64,000 nt of DNA from Scytonema tolypothrichoides VB-61278 (GTDB taxonomy: Bacteria; Cyanobacteriota; Cyanobacteriia; Cyanobacteriales; Nostocaceae): NCBI RefSeq assembly GCF_000828085.3, contig NZ_JXCA02000001.1, positions 905,188 to 969,187 of the forward strand. Reading direction: 5' to 3'. This document shows positions 43,864-52,728 of this stretch, in pieces (the stretch's first letter is position 1; each line of letters begins with the position of its first letter). The notes below the pieces were generated by a model, which was given only the letters and a program-made list of their open reading frames with translations, was not told the origin of the DNA and did no database searches. The position numbers and the translations under genes were made by a program.

Positions 43864-45204
43864 TTACTCTCCAGTAATCGACAGTTCATCAACCCAGATT
43901 TTGGGACATACACCTCCGGGAGTCAACTCTGGTTCTTTTTCCACAAAAACTATCGATTTGAGGAGTTCTAGAAAATCTCCAGCAACAGTTGCAGACTCAA
44001 TGCTTGTCTTAACACCCTTGTTGACAAGCCAGCCATCAAATGGTAAAGAAAAGGAACCTTGTAAAGCTTTCACGCCTGCATGGAGAGCTTGTAAATCATC
44101 AATAAAAATGACATTTTCTGCGGTTTCCAAGCTCAATTCCTGTTGGGCTGGTGCGGCTGCAAAAACATGATAGAAATTAGGACTGACAGTAACTTTTGCA
44201 CCAATATTAGCGTTACCTGTCGGCTGAGCGTTCATCCTTTTTGCAGTACCTGCACTGTGGAGAAAGCCTGTTAAAACGCCATTTTCAATTAACGAAACTT
44301 TGCGGGTGGGAGTTCCTTCACCATCAAAAGTTTCTGCAGCGATGTTTGCTGGATGTAATGCGTCATCGTACACTGAAAGTAGGGGAACAGCAATTTCCTT
44401 TCCTATATCATCAGGAGTAGATAAACTTTGCTTATCCAGAATACTTTGAGCATTGAACAAGTTAGAAAAAGCACCCAATAAGCTTAAGAAAGCATCTGGA
44501 GAGAAAACAACTCGATATTTTCCAGTCTTGATTTTTTCATAATTCAAATGACTGATTGTTTTCTCTGCAGTTTCTTTGATACAACCATTGATGTCTAGAT
44601 GATCTAAACTTTTGTTGATTCTAAACGCACCACCACTGCGAGGTTTCTTTCCATCTTCCTCAGTTTTGCTGTAAAGATAAATCGATGATACTGAGCCAGA
44701 TTCAGTTCTCATCGCGCCATCGCTGTTGAGATAAAATCTGTCAAAATCTCTTTGCGCCAAACTGTTATAAGGAACTCCTTTGATCGCAGAATGAGCGGCG
44801 AGGACTTCTTTTTCAGCAGCTAACAAACTTTCTATCAGGTGAGAAACCGGTGCTTGAGGTGCTTTCTCGTGTGATGAATTGTTCAGAGGAACCGTAGACT
44901 CTGGGCTAAAGTCAGGAACGTTTTCTTTCACACCAAAGAAACTTGCTTCGTAAGCTGTTTTTAAAGCTAATTCGAGTCCTTTGGAGTCTACATCTGTTGT
45001 GCTTGTGACACCCATTGTGTTGTCTTCATTCCAAACACGAACGGTGACACCAGAAAGATTAGAAGCTTTTACTTGCTTCGGCTCACCTTGATCCACTTGT
45101 ACACTTGTTGAATCTGCTATTGAGCCATAGATATCGAATTTTTTGATGCCAAGTTTACCAGCGCTTTCCTTGGCGTAAGTTGCGATCTCATTAATATTCG
45201 GCAT
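43864..45204 (-). CDS. pmbA: TldE/PmbA-type metalloprotease subunit
   Basis: The partner subunit of the TldD/TldE protease, 446 residues. In E. coli this complex trims peptides (for example microcin and CcdA antitoxin). The subunit carries no HExxxH motif, as expected. Family regions are VQVDQGEPKQVKASN, GVTVRVWNED and FDGEGTPTRKVSLIENGVL. It lies downstream of tldD on the same strand with a 160-base, hairpin-rich gap. Confidence 0.9.
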   Translation of the reverse strand: MPNINEIATYAKESAGKLGIKKFDIYGSIADSTSVQVDQGEPKQVKASNLSGVTVRVWNEDNTMGVTSTTDVDSKGLELALKTAYEASFFGVKENVPDFSPESTVPLNNSSHEKAPQAPVSHLIESLLAAEKEVLAAHSAIKGVPYNSLAQRDFDRFYLNSDGAMRTESGSVSSIYLYSKTEEDGKKPRSGGAFRINKSLDHLDINGCIKETAEKTISHLNYEKIKTGKYRVVFSPDAFLSLLGAFSNLFNAQSILDKQSLSTPDDIGKEIAVPLLSVYDDALHPANIAAETFDGEGTPTRKVSLIENGVLTGFLHSAGTAKRMNAQPTGNANIGAKVTVSPNFYHVFAAAPAQQELSLETAENVIFIDDLQALHAGVKALQGSFSLPFDGWLVNKGVKTSIESATVAGDFLELLKSIVFVEKEPELTPGGVCPKIWVDELSITGE

Positions 45205-45235
45205 AGTTCGTCAATTTTATATTCGCGTGTTTTGT

Positions 45236-45350
45236 CGCTCTCTCGCTCCCAGGTTCTACCTGGGAGTGTATTACAGGAGGCTCAGCCTCCTATTATCATG
45301 TGGCAGAGCCACATAAAAGGCATTCCCAGCCAAAGGCTAGGAACCAGTTA
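45236..45350. repeat. Hairpin cluster between tldD and pmbA
   Basis: CTCCCAGGTTCTACCTGGGAG, GGAGGCTCAGCCTCC, ATGTGGCAGAGCCACAT and a split TTCCCAG/CTAGGAA pair in a row. Same module family as at 41707 and 58799. It could reduce pmbA expression relative to tldD. Confidence 0.8.
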
Positions 45351-45363
45351 AATCCAAAATTAT

Positions 45364-46848
45364 TTAACGTCCACCTACGGTAATCGAATCAACCTTGATA
45401 TGTGGTTGTCCTACTGTTGTGTAAATACTTCCGCTGACAGAACCACAAAAACCAGGTGCAAGAGACAAATCTTGAGAACACATGGAAATTTTGTTCATAA
45501 TTTCCTTGGCTTCACCAATCAGGATTGCTCCCTTAAGTGGCTTAGTGATTTTGCCATTTTCAATCAAATAAGCTTCATCTACACCAAAGTTAAATTGCCC
45601 TGTAGCACCAACGCTACCACCGCCCATCTTCTTACAATAGATACCTTTATCTATAGAGGCAAATAAATCATCCGTGCTATATTCGCCAGGAGCAATGTAA
45701 GTGTTACGCATCCGGCTAGCTGCAGCATAACCAAAATTCTGACGGCGTCCACTACCTGTTCTCGGATGTCCAGTGCGTACTGAACCTGTTCTATCTGCCA
45801 AGAAGTTTTTTAAAACTCCTTTTTCTATTAATAGCGTTCTTTGAACTGGCATACCTTCATCGTCCATATCAATTGTGCCGAAGGCGTTTTCGGTTCGTCC
45901 TTCATCCCAAGCTGTTAAGGCTTCATGAGCAATTTTTTCACCTTTCTTGTCAGCAAAGGGAGTGGTTTTGCGTTCAATTTGAGTGGTTTCCAAAAGGTGT
46001 CCGCAGGCTTCGTGGAAGATAACCCCACCGAAGTGATTTGCCATGATGATGGGATAAGTGCCTGACTCTACATAATCAGCGTAAAGCATCTTACCTGCTG
46101 ATTCTGCAATTTGTCCTGCTGCTTCTTTATAATCCCAAGCTTTTAAGAAATTGGGATCACTGGTGTTACCACCACGTTCAGCAAGGGAAGCGCGATGGGC
46201 ACCGTCAGCACATAACAGGATAAGTGCTACTGACTGAGTGAGGCGAATATCGCGAGCAAAAGTACCATCACTTGCAGCAACTAAAACTTCTTGCCAATCA
46301 CGGAAATAGGTAGCGCGGCGCGATTGTACATGACTTGCTTGCTGCTGGAGTTGGGTAGTACTCTCAAGGAGAACATCTCCCATGTCTCGCATGGAAGTAC
46401 ACAGAGGTAGCCAGCCATCTTTACCTCTTTTGCTAGCATAATCTCGCAACAGTTCCAGGTTAATTTCTGGAATAAAAGCGTTGGGCGCAGGAAGTTGCAA
46501 TCCTAGGATAGAAAGACCTTTTTCCAAAGCTGCTTTTAAACCAGAAAATGTTAGGTCATTCGTGCTAACGTAGCAGTCAGCTTTGCCACGAAATACTCTG
46601 ACTCCTGCACCTGTAGAAAGACGCGGTGTAATGCTGGTGATGGCGTCTTCCTCTGCTAAGCAGCTAATATAGTTGACACGCTCTAAAAAGAATTCAATAA
46701 AATCAGCACCAGCAGCGCGTCCAAGTCCTAAAAGGGTAGACAGAGGAGCTTCCCAGGACTCATCAAATCGCTCTGGCGTAAAGGAGTATTGTAAAGTGGG
46801 GAGTTGTTTGGACAGAAGTAGAGTACTTGTAAGCATCAGTAGCCTCAA
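45364..46848 (-). CDS. tldD: TldD-type zinc metalloprotease subunit
   Basis: The catalytic subunit of TldD/TldE, 494 residues. The zinc motif HEACGH (HExxxH) lies in the [14 protein letters not shown] segment; the later [17 protein letters not shown] and the C-terminal [23 protein letters not shown] are conserved family parts. ATG 46836 is an alternative start that would remove four residues. It is followed by pmbA on the same strand. In cyanobacteria the targets are unknown; some relatives act in modified-peptide maturation. Confidence 0.92.
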   Translation of the reverse strand: MRLLMLTSTLLLSKQLPTLQYSFTPERFDESWEAPLSTLLGLGRAAGADFIEFFLERVNYISCLAEEDAITSITPRLSTGAGVRVFRGKADCYVSTNDLTFSGLKAALEKGLSILGLQLPAPNAFIPEINLELLRDYASKRGKDGWLPLCTSMRDMGDVLLESTTQLQQQASHVQSRRATYFRDWQEVLVAASDGTFARDIRLTQSVALILLCADGAHRASLAERGGNTSDPNFLKAWDYKEAAGQIAESAGKMLYADYVESGTYPIIMANHFGGVIFHEACGHLLETTQIERKTTPFADKKGEKIAHEALTAWDEGRTENAFGTIDMDDEGMPVQRTLLIEKGVLKNFLADRTGSVRTGHPRTGSGRRQNFGYAAASRMRNTYIAPGEYSTDDLFASIDKGIYCKKMGGGSVGATGQFNFGVDEAYLIENGKITKPLKGAILIGEAKEIMNKISMCSQDLSLAPGFCGSVSGSIYTTVGQPHIKVDSITVGGR

Positions 46849-46979
46849 AAAGCTGGTGTTACCAGAGAATTAACTGAACAGTCCTTTGTGTGTTCAGTCT
46901 AACAAATCAATGGAAGCCGCAGGCGGAATCTAGGTGGTAGAGGTTTCCCCACCTTGGAAACGAGCAATCAGAAAATTAC

Positions 46980-47999
46980 TCAGCGCCGATATTCATCGCC
47001 GCAGTCACCAATTAACTTATACAAATCCCGTGACTTACTAGATACAGCATTTATTTGATTGAAGTCGTCAGCATCCAGTGTGAAGTTAAAAACTCTAGCA
47101 TTGTCTTCTATATGTTCAGACACGCCAAGCCTTGCACCCACAATCACACCTGCAACAGTTGGCTGATCCAAAATATAACGCACTGCCACATTGGAGATAC
47201 TGACATTGTATTTATCAGCTATTGCTTTGAGGGTAGAAAGTAATTCTTGAAAAAGTCTCCAACCACCCCAACCATCTATCATATTTTTGTATTTTTTCAA
47301 GCTGGCAGTTGTCAAGTCAAAACCTCGTGCTTCTGGTTTATTCAAGTACTTTTCAGATAACAAACCACCGCAAACTGTGCCATATGTGAAAAGTTTTATG
47401 TCGTGCTGTTGACAAAACTCAATCATATTCACTTCCGGACGGCGGTCAACAAGAGAAAATTGCACTTGGTTAGAAACTATTTTGATGCCTGCTTCTGTAA
47501 TAATTTGCAAATGTTCCGTATCAAAATTAGTCAAGGCTAAATGTTTAATTTTTCCCTCAGATTGCAATTGTGCCATATACTTGAGGGCATCTAGGTAATT
47601 TTTATCCCGATATTCCCACCAGTGAAATTGCATCAAATCTAAAGATTCTACACCCATCCTTCTCAAAGAGACATTGATGTTTTCTTCAACCAATTCTCTT
47701 GTCATCTTGGTAGGACGAGGTACCCATTTTGTGAAAGCTTGAATGTTAGATAAAGCTGCTTTACCGCGAGTTTCAAGAAGTTGACGGCGAAACTCACCAA
47801 TCAAGTCTTCTGCTGGTCCATAATGGTCTGCTAAATCCCAAGTGGTGAAGCCTGCATCCACATATTTGAACATACTTTGAATAGCGGCTTTTGGCTCAAT
47901 ACGTCCGTGTGCACCGGAAACTTGCCACATTCCATTTAAAACTCGACAAATGTTTAAGTCAGGTGTAAATTGTAAACGACTTGAGGTGGGTAAGTTCAT
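46980..47999 (-). CDS. Aldo/keto reductase
   Basis: An NADPH-dependent oxidoreductase of the AKR superfamily, 339 residues. The tetrad is visible: Asp and Tyr in WDLADHYGPAE, Lys in FTKWVPRP, His in LMQFHWWEY. The C-terminal cofactor region is VAGVIVGARLGVSEHI. The second-strand REPELTPDLNICR-type start here is LQFTPDLNICRVLNG. Substrate unknown. TTATTAG-type heptamers follow its 5' side. Confidence 0.9.
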   Translation of the reverse strand: MNLPTSSRLQFTPDLNICRVLNGMWQVSGAHGRIEPKAAIQSMFKYVDAGFTTWDLADHYGPAEDLIGEFRRQLLETRGKAALSNIQAFTKWVPRPTKMTRELVEENINVSLRRMGVESLDLMQFHWWEYRDKNYLDALKYMAQLQSEGKIKHLALTNFDTEHLQIITEAGIKIVSNQVQFSLVDRRPEVNMIEFCQQHDIKLFTYGTVCGGLLSEKYLNKPEARGFDLTTASLKKYKNMIDGWGGWRLFQELLSTLKAIADKYNVSISNVAVRYILDQPTVAGVIVGARLGVSEHIEDNARVFNFTLDADDFNQINAVSSKSRDLYKLIGDCGDEYRR

Positions 48000-48034
48000 A
48001 TTAGTTATTAGTTATTAGTCATTTGGTCCTTGAT

Positions 48035-48376
48035 TCACCGCCAGCCTTTCTGGGCTTGCTCTAAAACATAAGCGGAGACTTGTTGTATTTCTTGTTGGCT
48101 AAGGCGGTCTTTGTAAGCCGACATATTATTTTTACCGTTAGTAACTATAGAGGAAACCGCCTCAATAGAATCCATACCATATTTTTTGAGAGCTTTTAGT
48201 TTCAAGTTCTTCCCTCGTCTAACAATATTGCTACCATTGATGTGACAACCAGCACAATGAACGTTAAAGATTTTTTCACCATTGGCTGTATCCAGAGCAA
48301 ACGCTGTGGGAATAAAGTTGAGACTTAAGATAATGAGTGTCAGTAATATAACGATGACAATTTTGTCTAATTTCAT
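48035..48376 (-). CDS. Small cytochrome c (c6-like), exported
   Basis: A mono-haem cytochrome c destined for the thylakoid lumen or periplasm. ATG 48376 opens MKLDKIVIVILLTLIILSLN with a clean signal peptide ending FALD; the frame is open to 48424, which would put polar residues in front. Haem binding is CAGCH; the distal ligand is probably the Met in NMSAYKDRLS; the end is AQKGW as in cytochrome c6. About 85 residues mature. It could carry electrons in photosynthesis or respiration; whether it is the main c6 or a c6B/C form is not settled. Confidence 0.85.
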   Translation of the reverse strand: MKLDKIVIVILLTLIILSLNFIPTAFALDTANGEKIFNVHCAGCHINGSNIVRRGKNLKLKALKKYGMDSIEAVSSIVTNGKNNMSAYKDRLSQQEIQQVSAYVLEQAQKGWR

Positions 48377-48716
48377 ACTTTTGTAATGAAGATATAAATT
48401 GGAATTCTGTCCTTGGTTGTACATTGTTGTTTGGGTAGATGCTAGCTGCTACTTTTGGTTTAGCAAACCAATTGTTTTCTATCTAAAGGATGTACCACCA
48501 TCAAAAATCTTACGTCACGATAAAGAAGAGACATCATAGACCTCTTGCAAAAGTTAGTTTTTTGGAATACAAAACCACAGATTAACACAGATGCGCACAA
48601 ATAATCCATCTGAGTTTATCTGGGTGGTACTGCAATTCAAAATAAGTCTCAACCGATTTTTGCAAAAATCTAATGTCTATAAATTTCTATAAGTAAAATC
48701 TCATCCGGAATTGAAG

Positions 48717-49496
48717 ATGGCTAATAACATTAAAGAGCAAATAACAAACGATTTGCAACAAGCTAAACAAACTGGACAACTCAGAAGCGAACGAATTCGA
48801 GAAATTGTCAAATCTGCACTTTCTCAAGTTGTTTCTGAATTCAAAGAAGGTTCTACAGAACTTCGTACTCTCGTGAAAGATGCTGTTAGTACAGTCGTTG
48901 AGAACTTGCAAGAAAAAGGTGGCGAACTCAAAGAAGAAGTGACGGCATCTATAGAAGGAGCCTTGGAAGCTGTTAATAGTAAAAGACATGAAAATATTGC
49001 AAAAACACAAGCTGAAGTGAAGCAGCTACAAGCTAAGTTGGATGAAGAAGAAGAGAATATCCAGCGAGAAGTAGATGGAATATTAACAGAAATTCAAAAC
49101 ACGAGTCAAGAGAAATCAGCTAGTTCAAAAACCGCTATTGACTCTGCTGTTAATGCCATTAAAGATAGTGAGGAATTTTCATTATTGAAGAAACGTTACG
49201 CTCAACTGCGAGCACAGTTGGCTATAGTCCAAGCTAACCTAGCTGCGCGTTATGGTGGACGTTCTGAAGAAGTGAAAGGATATTTGGACGACGCGAAAAA
49301 CTGGTTTAACCAAGCGCGTCCACAAGCAGAAGCGGTGGTTACACAGGTACAAGAAAAAAGCTCGCAACTGGATGATAAAATTGGGGAAGCGGGTACGGCG
49401 ATCGCCAGAAAAGAACGTCAAATCCGACAAATCTTAAGAGAGTTACTTCTAGCAGCAGCTGACAAGATTAAAGATAAAGAACCAGTTAATAAATAG
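48717..49496 (+). CDS. Coiled-coil / apolipoprotein-like helical protein
   Basis: A 259-residue almost fully helical protein, rich in Glu, Lys, Gln and Ala, without membrane segments. Several heptads (residues 40-125, for example SEFKEGSTELRTLVKD and EGALEAVNSKRHENIAK) predict coiled coil. I use ATG 48717 (MANNIKEQITN); an in-frame TTG at 48711 is less likely. Known relatives are annotated only as hypothetical. A structural or stress role, akin to the repeat proteins at 56-60 kb, is a guess. Two terminator hairpins follow. Confidence 0.8.
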   Translation: MANNIKEQITNDLQQAKQTGQLRSERIREIVKSALSQVVSEFKEGSTELRTLVKDAVSTVVENLQEKGGELKEEVTASIEGALEAVNSKRHENIAKTQAEVKQLQAKLDEEEENIQREVDGILTEIQNTSQEKSASSKTAIDSAVNAIKDSEEFSLLKKRYAQLRAQLAIVQANLAARYGGRSEEVKGYLDDAKNWFNQARPQAEAVVTQVQEKSSQLDDKIGEAGTAIARKERQIRQILRELLLAAADKIKDKEPVNK

Positions 49497-49512
49497 AGAT
49501 TTACGATCACAA

Positions 49513-49542
49513 AATAAGTCCGCAGATGCGGACTTATTTTTT
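49513..49542 (+). terminator. Intrinsic terminator
   Basis: AATAAGTCCGCA and TGCGGACTTATT pair perfectly over 12 bases, followed by TTTT. Stands 17 bases after the coiled-coil gene stop. Confidence 0.85.
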
Positions 49543-49553
49543 GTTTTTGAAAA

Positions 49554-49575
49554 CCTGCAGAGGCAGGCTTTTTTT
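49554..49575 (+). terminator. Second intrinsic terminator
   Basis: CCTGC-AGAG-GCAGG followed by CTTTTTTT, directly after the first terminator. It separates the coiled-coil gene from the convergent small membrane protein gene. Confidence 0.8.
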
Positions 49576-49610
49576 GTATCAGCGTTATTTCTGGTCGCTG
49601 GGATGATTTA

Positions 49611-49802
49611 CTAATATACTTCCTCTCTATTGATTTTGTCTTCGTACTTAGCAATAACCCAAACTGCATGAATACTACCAGGAAGCCAACCAAGAAGAGT
49701 TAGCAAAACGCTAATTAACAAAGTAGGACCAATTCCAACTGTCAGGAAAACACCTAAAGGAGGGATAACCAAACCAAGAATCAAACGGAGTAGTTTCGTC
49801 AT
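49611..49802 (-). CDS. YqaE/Pmp3-family small membrane protein
   Basis: A 63-residue hydrophobic protein of the Pmp3/UPF0057 family with two membrane helices: the first around LGLVIPPLGVFLTVGIGP, the second around TLLISVLLTLLGWLPGSIHA, ending WVIAKYED. Family members in plants, yeast and bacteria are induced by salt or low temperature and help keep membrane potential. The length and motif PPLGVFL fit well. Its gene is convergent with the coiled-coil gene. Confidence 0.92.
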   Translation of the reverse strand: MTKLLRLILGLVIPPLGVFLTVGIGPTLLISVLLTLLGWLPGSIHAVWVIAKYEDKINREEVY

Positions 49803-49945
49803 AGTATCACTGCCACTCTCTCAAAATCTGTTTTCACTTACATTTTCTTGAATTCACCGAAAGAATAACTCCTCCAGAGGAATTATCTTAATTTGCCAGA
49901 AAGTAGAGACAAGAAGGTGTCGTCTCTACAACTGATTGCTGACAT

Positions 49946-50347
49946 TTAACTCGAAGGTAGTTGCGCGTTGTCTTTGATGGTAGTTTCAGTACCAGTTAAA
50001 ATCTTTCTTTCAGTAAAGTAATTGTTGATTAAAGTACTAGCAAAAGAAAGCACAACTGGACCTAGAATAAAAGCAATTAATCCGTGAACTTGGAACCCAG
50101 GCGCTAAAAAAGCGGCTATTGAGAAACAAATACCGTTAACAACCAGTGAAAATGCTCCCAAGGTTACTAAGTTCAGTGGCAAAGAAAGAGTTGATAGAAC
50201 TGGCTTAACTGAACCATTAACAAGGCCAATAAGCAAACCAGCAACCAAAGCCGCTACAAAATTATCAATGTTAACACCAGGAACAACTAAATCAACAATT
50301 AGCAAGCTCAAAGCTGTTACTAGAGTCGTTAAAAAGGTTGGCAGCAT
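49946..50347 (-). CDS. Phage-holin-family (superfamily IV) membrane protein
   Basis: A 133-residue protein with four hydrophobic segments, of the mycobacterial 4-TMS holin family (PF04020). GLVNGSVKPVLSTLSLPLNL is the conserved core. Despite the name these chromosomal proteins are widespread in bacteria and probably not lytic; their role is unknown. No phage genes lie near. The hairpin at 50535 stands in the next gap. Confidence 0.85.
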   Translation of the reverse strand: MLPTFLTTLVTALSLLIVDLVVPGVNIDNFVAALVAGLLIGLVNGSVKPVLSTLSLPLNLVTLGAFSLVVNGICFSIAAFLAPGFQVHGLIAFILGPVVLSFASTLINNYFTERKILTGTETTIKDNAQLPSS

Positions 50348-50534
50348 AGTTTTTTCCTAAAAACTAATTAGAAAAGGTGTTTTTAGCATCCTTCTTCTAT
50401 ATTGAAATGATGAGATACCTGTTAACCTCTCTAGTAAGGTAGATTTCTGATTACGCCATTTGGCTAGTTTTGAAAATCATTGAGGTTTTATTGTTAATTC
50501 TTAGCTAATTATAAAGAAAATATATAATTTTTAA

Positions 50535-50560
50535 GGCGCGTTAACCAACAGTAACGCGCC
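50535..50560. terminator. GGCGCGTTA/TAACGCGCC hairpin
   Basis: Two 9-base perfect arms around an 8-base loop, between two minus-strand genes, past the ferredoxin stop. Followed on the right by TTATCAG repeats (50577-50599). Confidence 0.55.
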
Positions 50561-50669
50561 CTACATTTACTTTAACAGTTATCAGTTATCAGTTATCAAG
50601 GAAGCGCCGCAGTTCATTGTTACCTGTTAAGAGTTCCCTATTCACTGATTGAAGAAATGTCCTTTAGAA

Positions 50670-51011
50670 CTATTCTGATGGTGCTGTATCTGACTTAAAA
50701 TAAAGCGATGTTTTATACAAAACTTGTTCTTGATGAGTTTCTAAAGTGCAATCCGATAAAGGATAAGCGACACAGGTGATTGTGTAGCCAGCTTCTACTT
50801 CATGTGGACGCAGAAACTTTTGCTCACTTTGATCAACTTCTCCACTGATTATTTTGGCAACACAGGCGGAACATTCTCCTTGTTGACATCCCGATGGTAG
50901 ACGAATACCAACTTCTTGAGCAATATCAAGAATATATTGATCATCTGGGACTTCAATAGTGCGATCCAATCCAATTCCGGAATTGACGAGTCGAACTTGA
51001 TAAACTGTCAT
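50670..51011 (-). CDS. Plant-type 2Fe-2S ferredoxin
   Basis: A 113-residue one-electron carrier. The cluster ligands are Cys42, Cys47, Cys50 (SGCQQGECSACV) and Cys80 (YTITCVAYP), the plant-type pattern. Compared with the photosynthetic ferredoxin PetF it has a longer C-terminus (about 16 extra residues, ending KTSLYFKSDTAPSE) and a diverged interface, so it is one of the minor ferredoxins; partner unknown. Single gene, divergent from the xylanase. Confidence 0.92.
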   Translation of the reverse strand: MTVYQVRLVNSGIGLDRTIEVPDDQYILDIAQEVGIRLPSGCQQGECSACVAKIISGEVDQSEQKFLRPHEVEAGYTITCVAYPLSDCTLETHQEQVLYKTSLYFKSDTAPSE

Positions 51012-51245
51012 TTTTTATTTCTGTACAACTGGAGTTTACACTAAAGGCGAGCGATCAGAACATAACGCCCGCAGAATTACGTGTCAAAGAAGTTACACAC
51101 TTTGGCAGTAGAAACGTTCCTCATGCCAAGTCACAAATTCTTTGTCGTCATTAACACATTAGTGTAGTATGCTAACAATGCTGATTGAGCTAATACTTCG
51201 CTTTGAAATCAACCCAGTGGTGTAAAAAAAGCAACTAAGAGTCAT

Positions 51246-52625
51246 ATGCGTAATCACAACAAGCAGCAGAAATGGAAACGAAGGCGGCAAACAACTAGCA
51301 CACTGCTATTGGGTTTCGTAAGCTTTCTAATTATACTCGGTATTCATATTACACTGACGGTAGCGCAAGCAGCGGTTCTGCCGGTTCAACAGACAAAAGG
51401 CAATAATCTCATCGCACAGATTTCCTCTGATGATGCGTGGCGTCAAGCAGCTGCCAACAATATCAACACATACCGCAAAGGAGATTTGACGGTCGTAGTG
51501 ACCGATGTCAACGGTAAACCTGTCCCTAATGCAGAGGTACACGTTGCGATGAAAAGTCACGCCTACAACTTTGGTAGTGCAGTTGACGAAAACACTTTAC
51601 TGACAAGCTCAAGTAACCCTGATGTTAACAAGTATCAAAACAATATCCCACACCTGTTTAATGAAGGGGTAATCGAAAATGGTCTGAAATGGCCACAGTG
51701 GGAAAACTTGGAGTTACGTCCGCGAGCGATCGAAGCTGTCAAGTGGCTTAGGGATAAAAACCTCAAAGTACGTGGTCATAATCTTGTCTGGCCAAGTTGG
51801 AACAATTCGCCACCCAGTTTGCAGTCACTTTACAACAATACACTAAACCAGCAGGGAAAGGCAGCGGCTGATCAGGTTTTGCGCGATCGCATCATCGCCC
51901 ACATCCGCGACGAGGTCGGGAACTTAAAGGGTCAGATAAACGACTGGGATGTTATCAATGAGGCATCTGACAATCACGATTTTCAAGACATTCTCGGTGA
52001 GTCGGTTCTTGTAGATTGGTTTAAAGCCGCCCATGAGGCAGATCCAAATGCCGTTCTTTACATCAACGAAAATTTATATGACAACAGCACTCACGGAGAC
52101 CAATATGAAAGTGAGATTCAGTACCTAGTTAATAATGGTGCACCCATTGGTGGTATTGGTATAGAATCTCATCTCATGACAGGTACTATTTCTATACCGC
52201 AACTCGTAAGCATCCTTGACCGCTTAGGTAAGTTTAACCTTCCAATTAAAATTACTGAGTTCGATATTTTCACATCTAATAGGCAGACACAGGCTGATAT
52301 AACGCGCGATTGTATGACGGCTGTTTTTGGCCATCCGGCGACAAATGGCTTCCTAATGTGGGGTTTTTGGGATGGCGCACAGTGGTTTGAAAATGCACCA
52401 ATTTATAACAAAGATTGGACCGTCAAACCGAGTGGTAAAGTTTACATGGACTTGGTCTTTAAGGAGTGGTGGACTGACGTGGTTGGGAAAACTGACGCCA
52501 ATGGAGAATACAAGATCCGGGGCTTTCTTGGAGACTATGAAGTGACCGCAAGCAATAACCTTGTGAGTAAAACAGTGTCCGCAACACTTTCGCGCAACGG
52601 TACGAAGTTGACAATAGGAACCTAG
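51246..52625 (+). CDS. Secreted GH10 endo-1,4-beta-xylanase
   Basis: A glycoside hydrolase family 10 enzyme cutting xylan. After a basic start there is a hydrophobic segment (STLLLGFVSFLIILGIHI) with AQA|A as a likely signal cleavage. A small beta domain (about residues 76-100, GDLTVVVTDVNGKPVP) precedes the GH10 barrel. Acid/base Glu239 is in NDWDVINEASD, the nucleophile Glu338 in KITEFDIF; KVRGHNLVWPSW is also conserved. The end (VVGKTDANGEYKIRGFLGDYEV) is a second beta module. Secreted xylanase in a phototroph hints at transfer or plant-associated life. A hairpin follows. Confidence 0.92.
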   Translation: MRNHNKQQKWKRRRQTTSTLLLGFVSFLIILGIHITLTVAQAAVLPVQQTKGNNLIAQISSDDAWRQAAANNINTYRKGDLTVVVTDVNGKPVPNAEVHVAMKSHAYNFGSAVDENTLLTSSSNPDVNKYQNNIPHLFNEGVIENGLKWPQWENLELRPRAIEAVKWLRDKNLKVRGHNLVWPSWNNSPPSLQSLYNNTLNQQGKAAADQVLRDRIIAHIRDEVGNLKGQINDWDVINEASDNHDFQDILGESVLVDWFKAAHEADPNAVLYINENLYDNSTHGDQYESEIQYLVNNGAPIGGIGIESHLMTGTISIPQLVSILDRLGKFNLPIKITEFDIFTSNRQTQADITRDCMTAVFGHPATNGFLMWGFWDGAQWFENAPIYNKDWTVKPSGKVYMDLVFKEWWTDVVGKTDANGEYKIRGFLGDYEVTASNNLVSKTVSATLSRNGTKLTIGT

Positions 52626-52644
52626 CTTTGGATCGCAGCAGCTA

Positions 52645-52672
52645 AGGGGGTAGCGCGATTGCGCTACCCTTT
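52645..52672. terminator. Bidirectional terminator
   Basis: GGGTAGCGC-GATT-GCGCTACCC with AAGG/CCTTT flanks, between the xylanase and the convergent tex gene. Nine perfect base pairs and a TTTAT tail. Confidence 0.85.
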
Positions 52673-52728
52673 ATCTAAACTGCAGTTATAAGTGATTAAG
52701 CAAACTTGATATTAGCACCTTTGTGAGT

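Noticed and set aside
49946..50347. Prophage signal from the holin-family name
   Set aside because: No phage structural, lysis or integrase gene is nearby; the family is a common chromosomal membrane protein.
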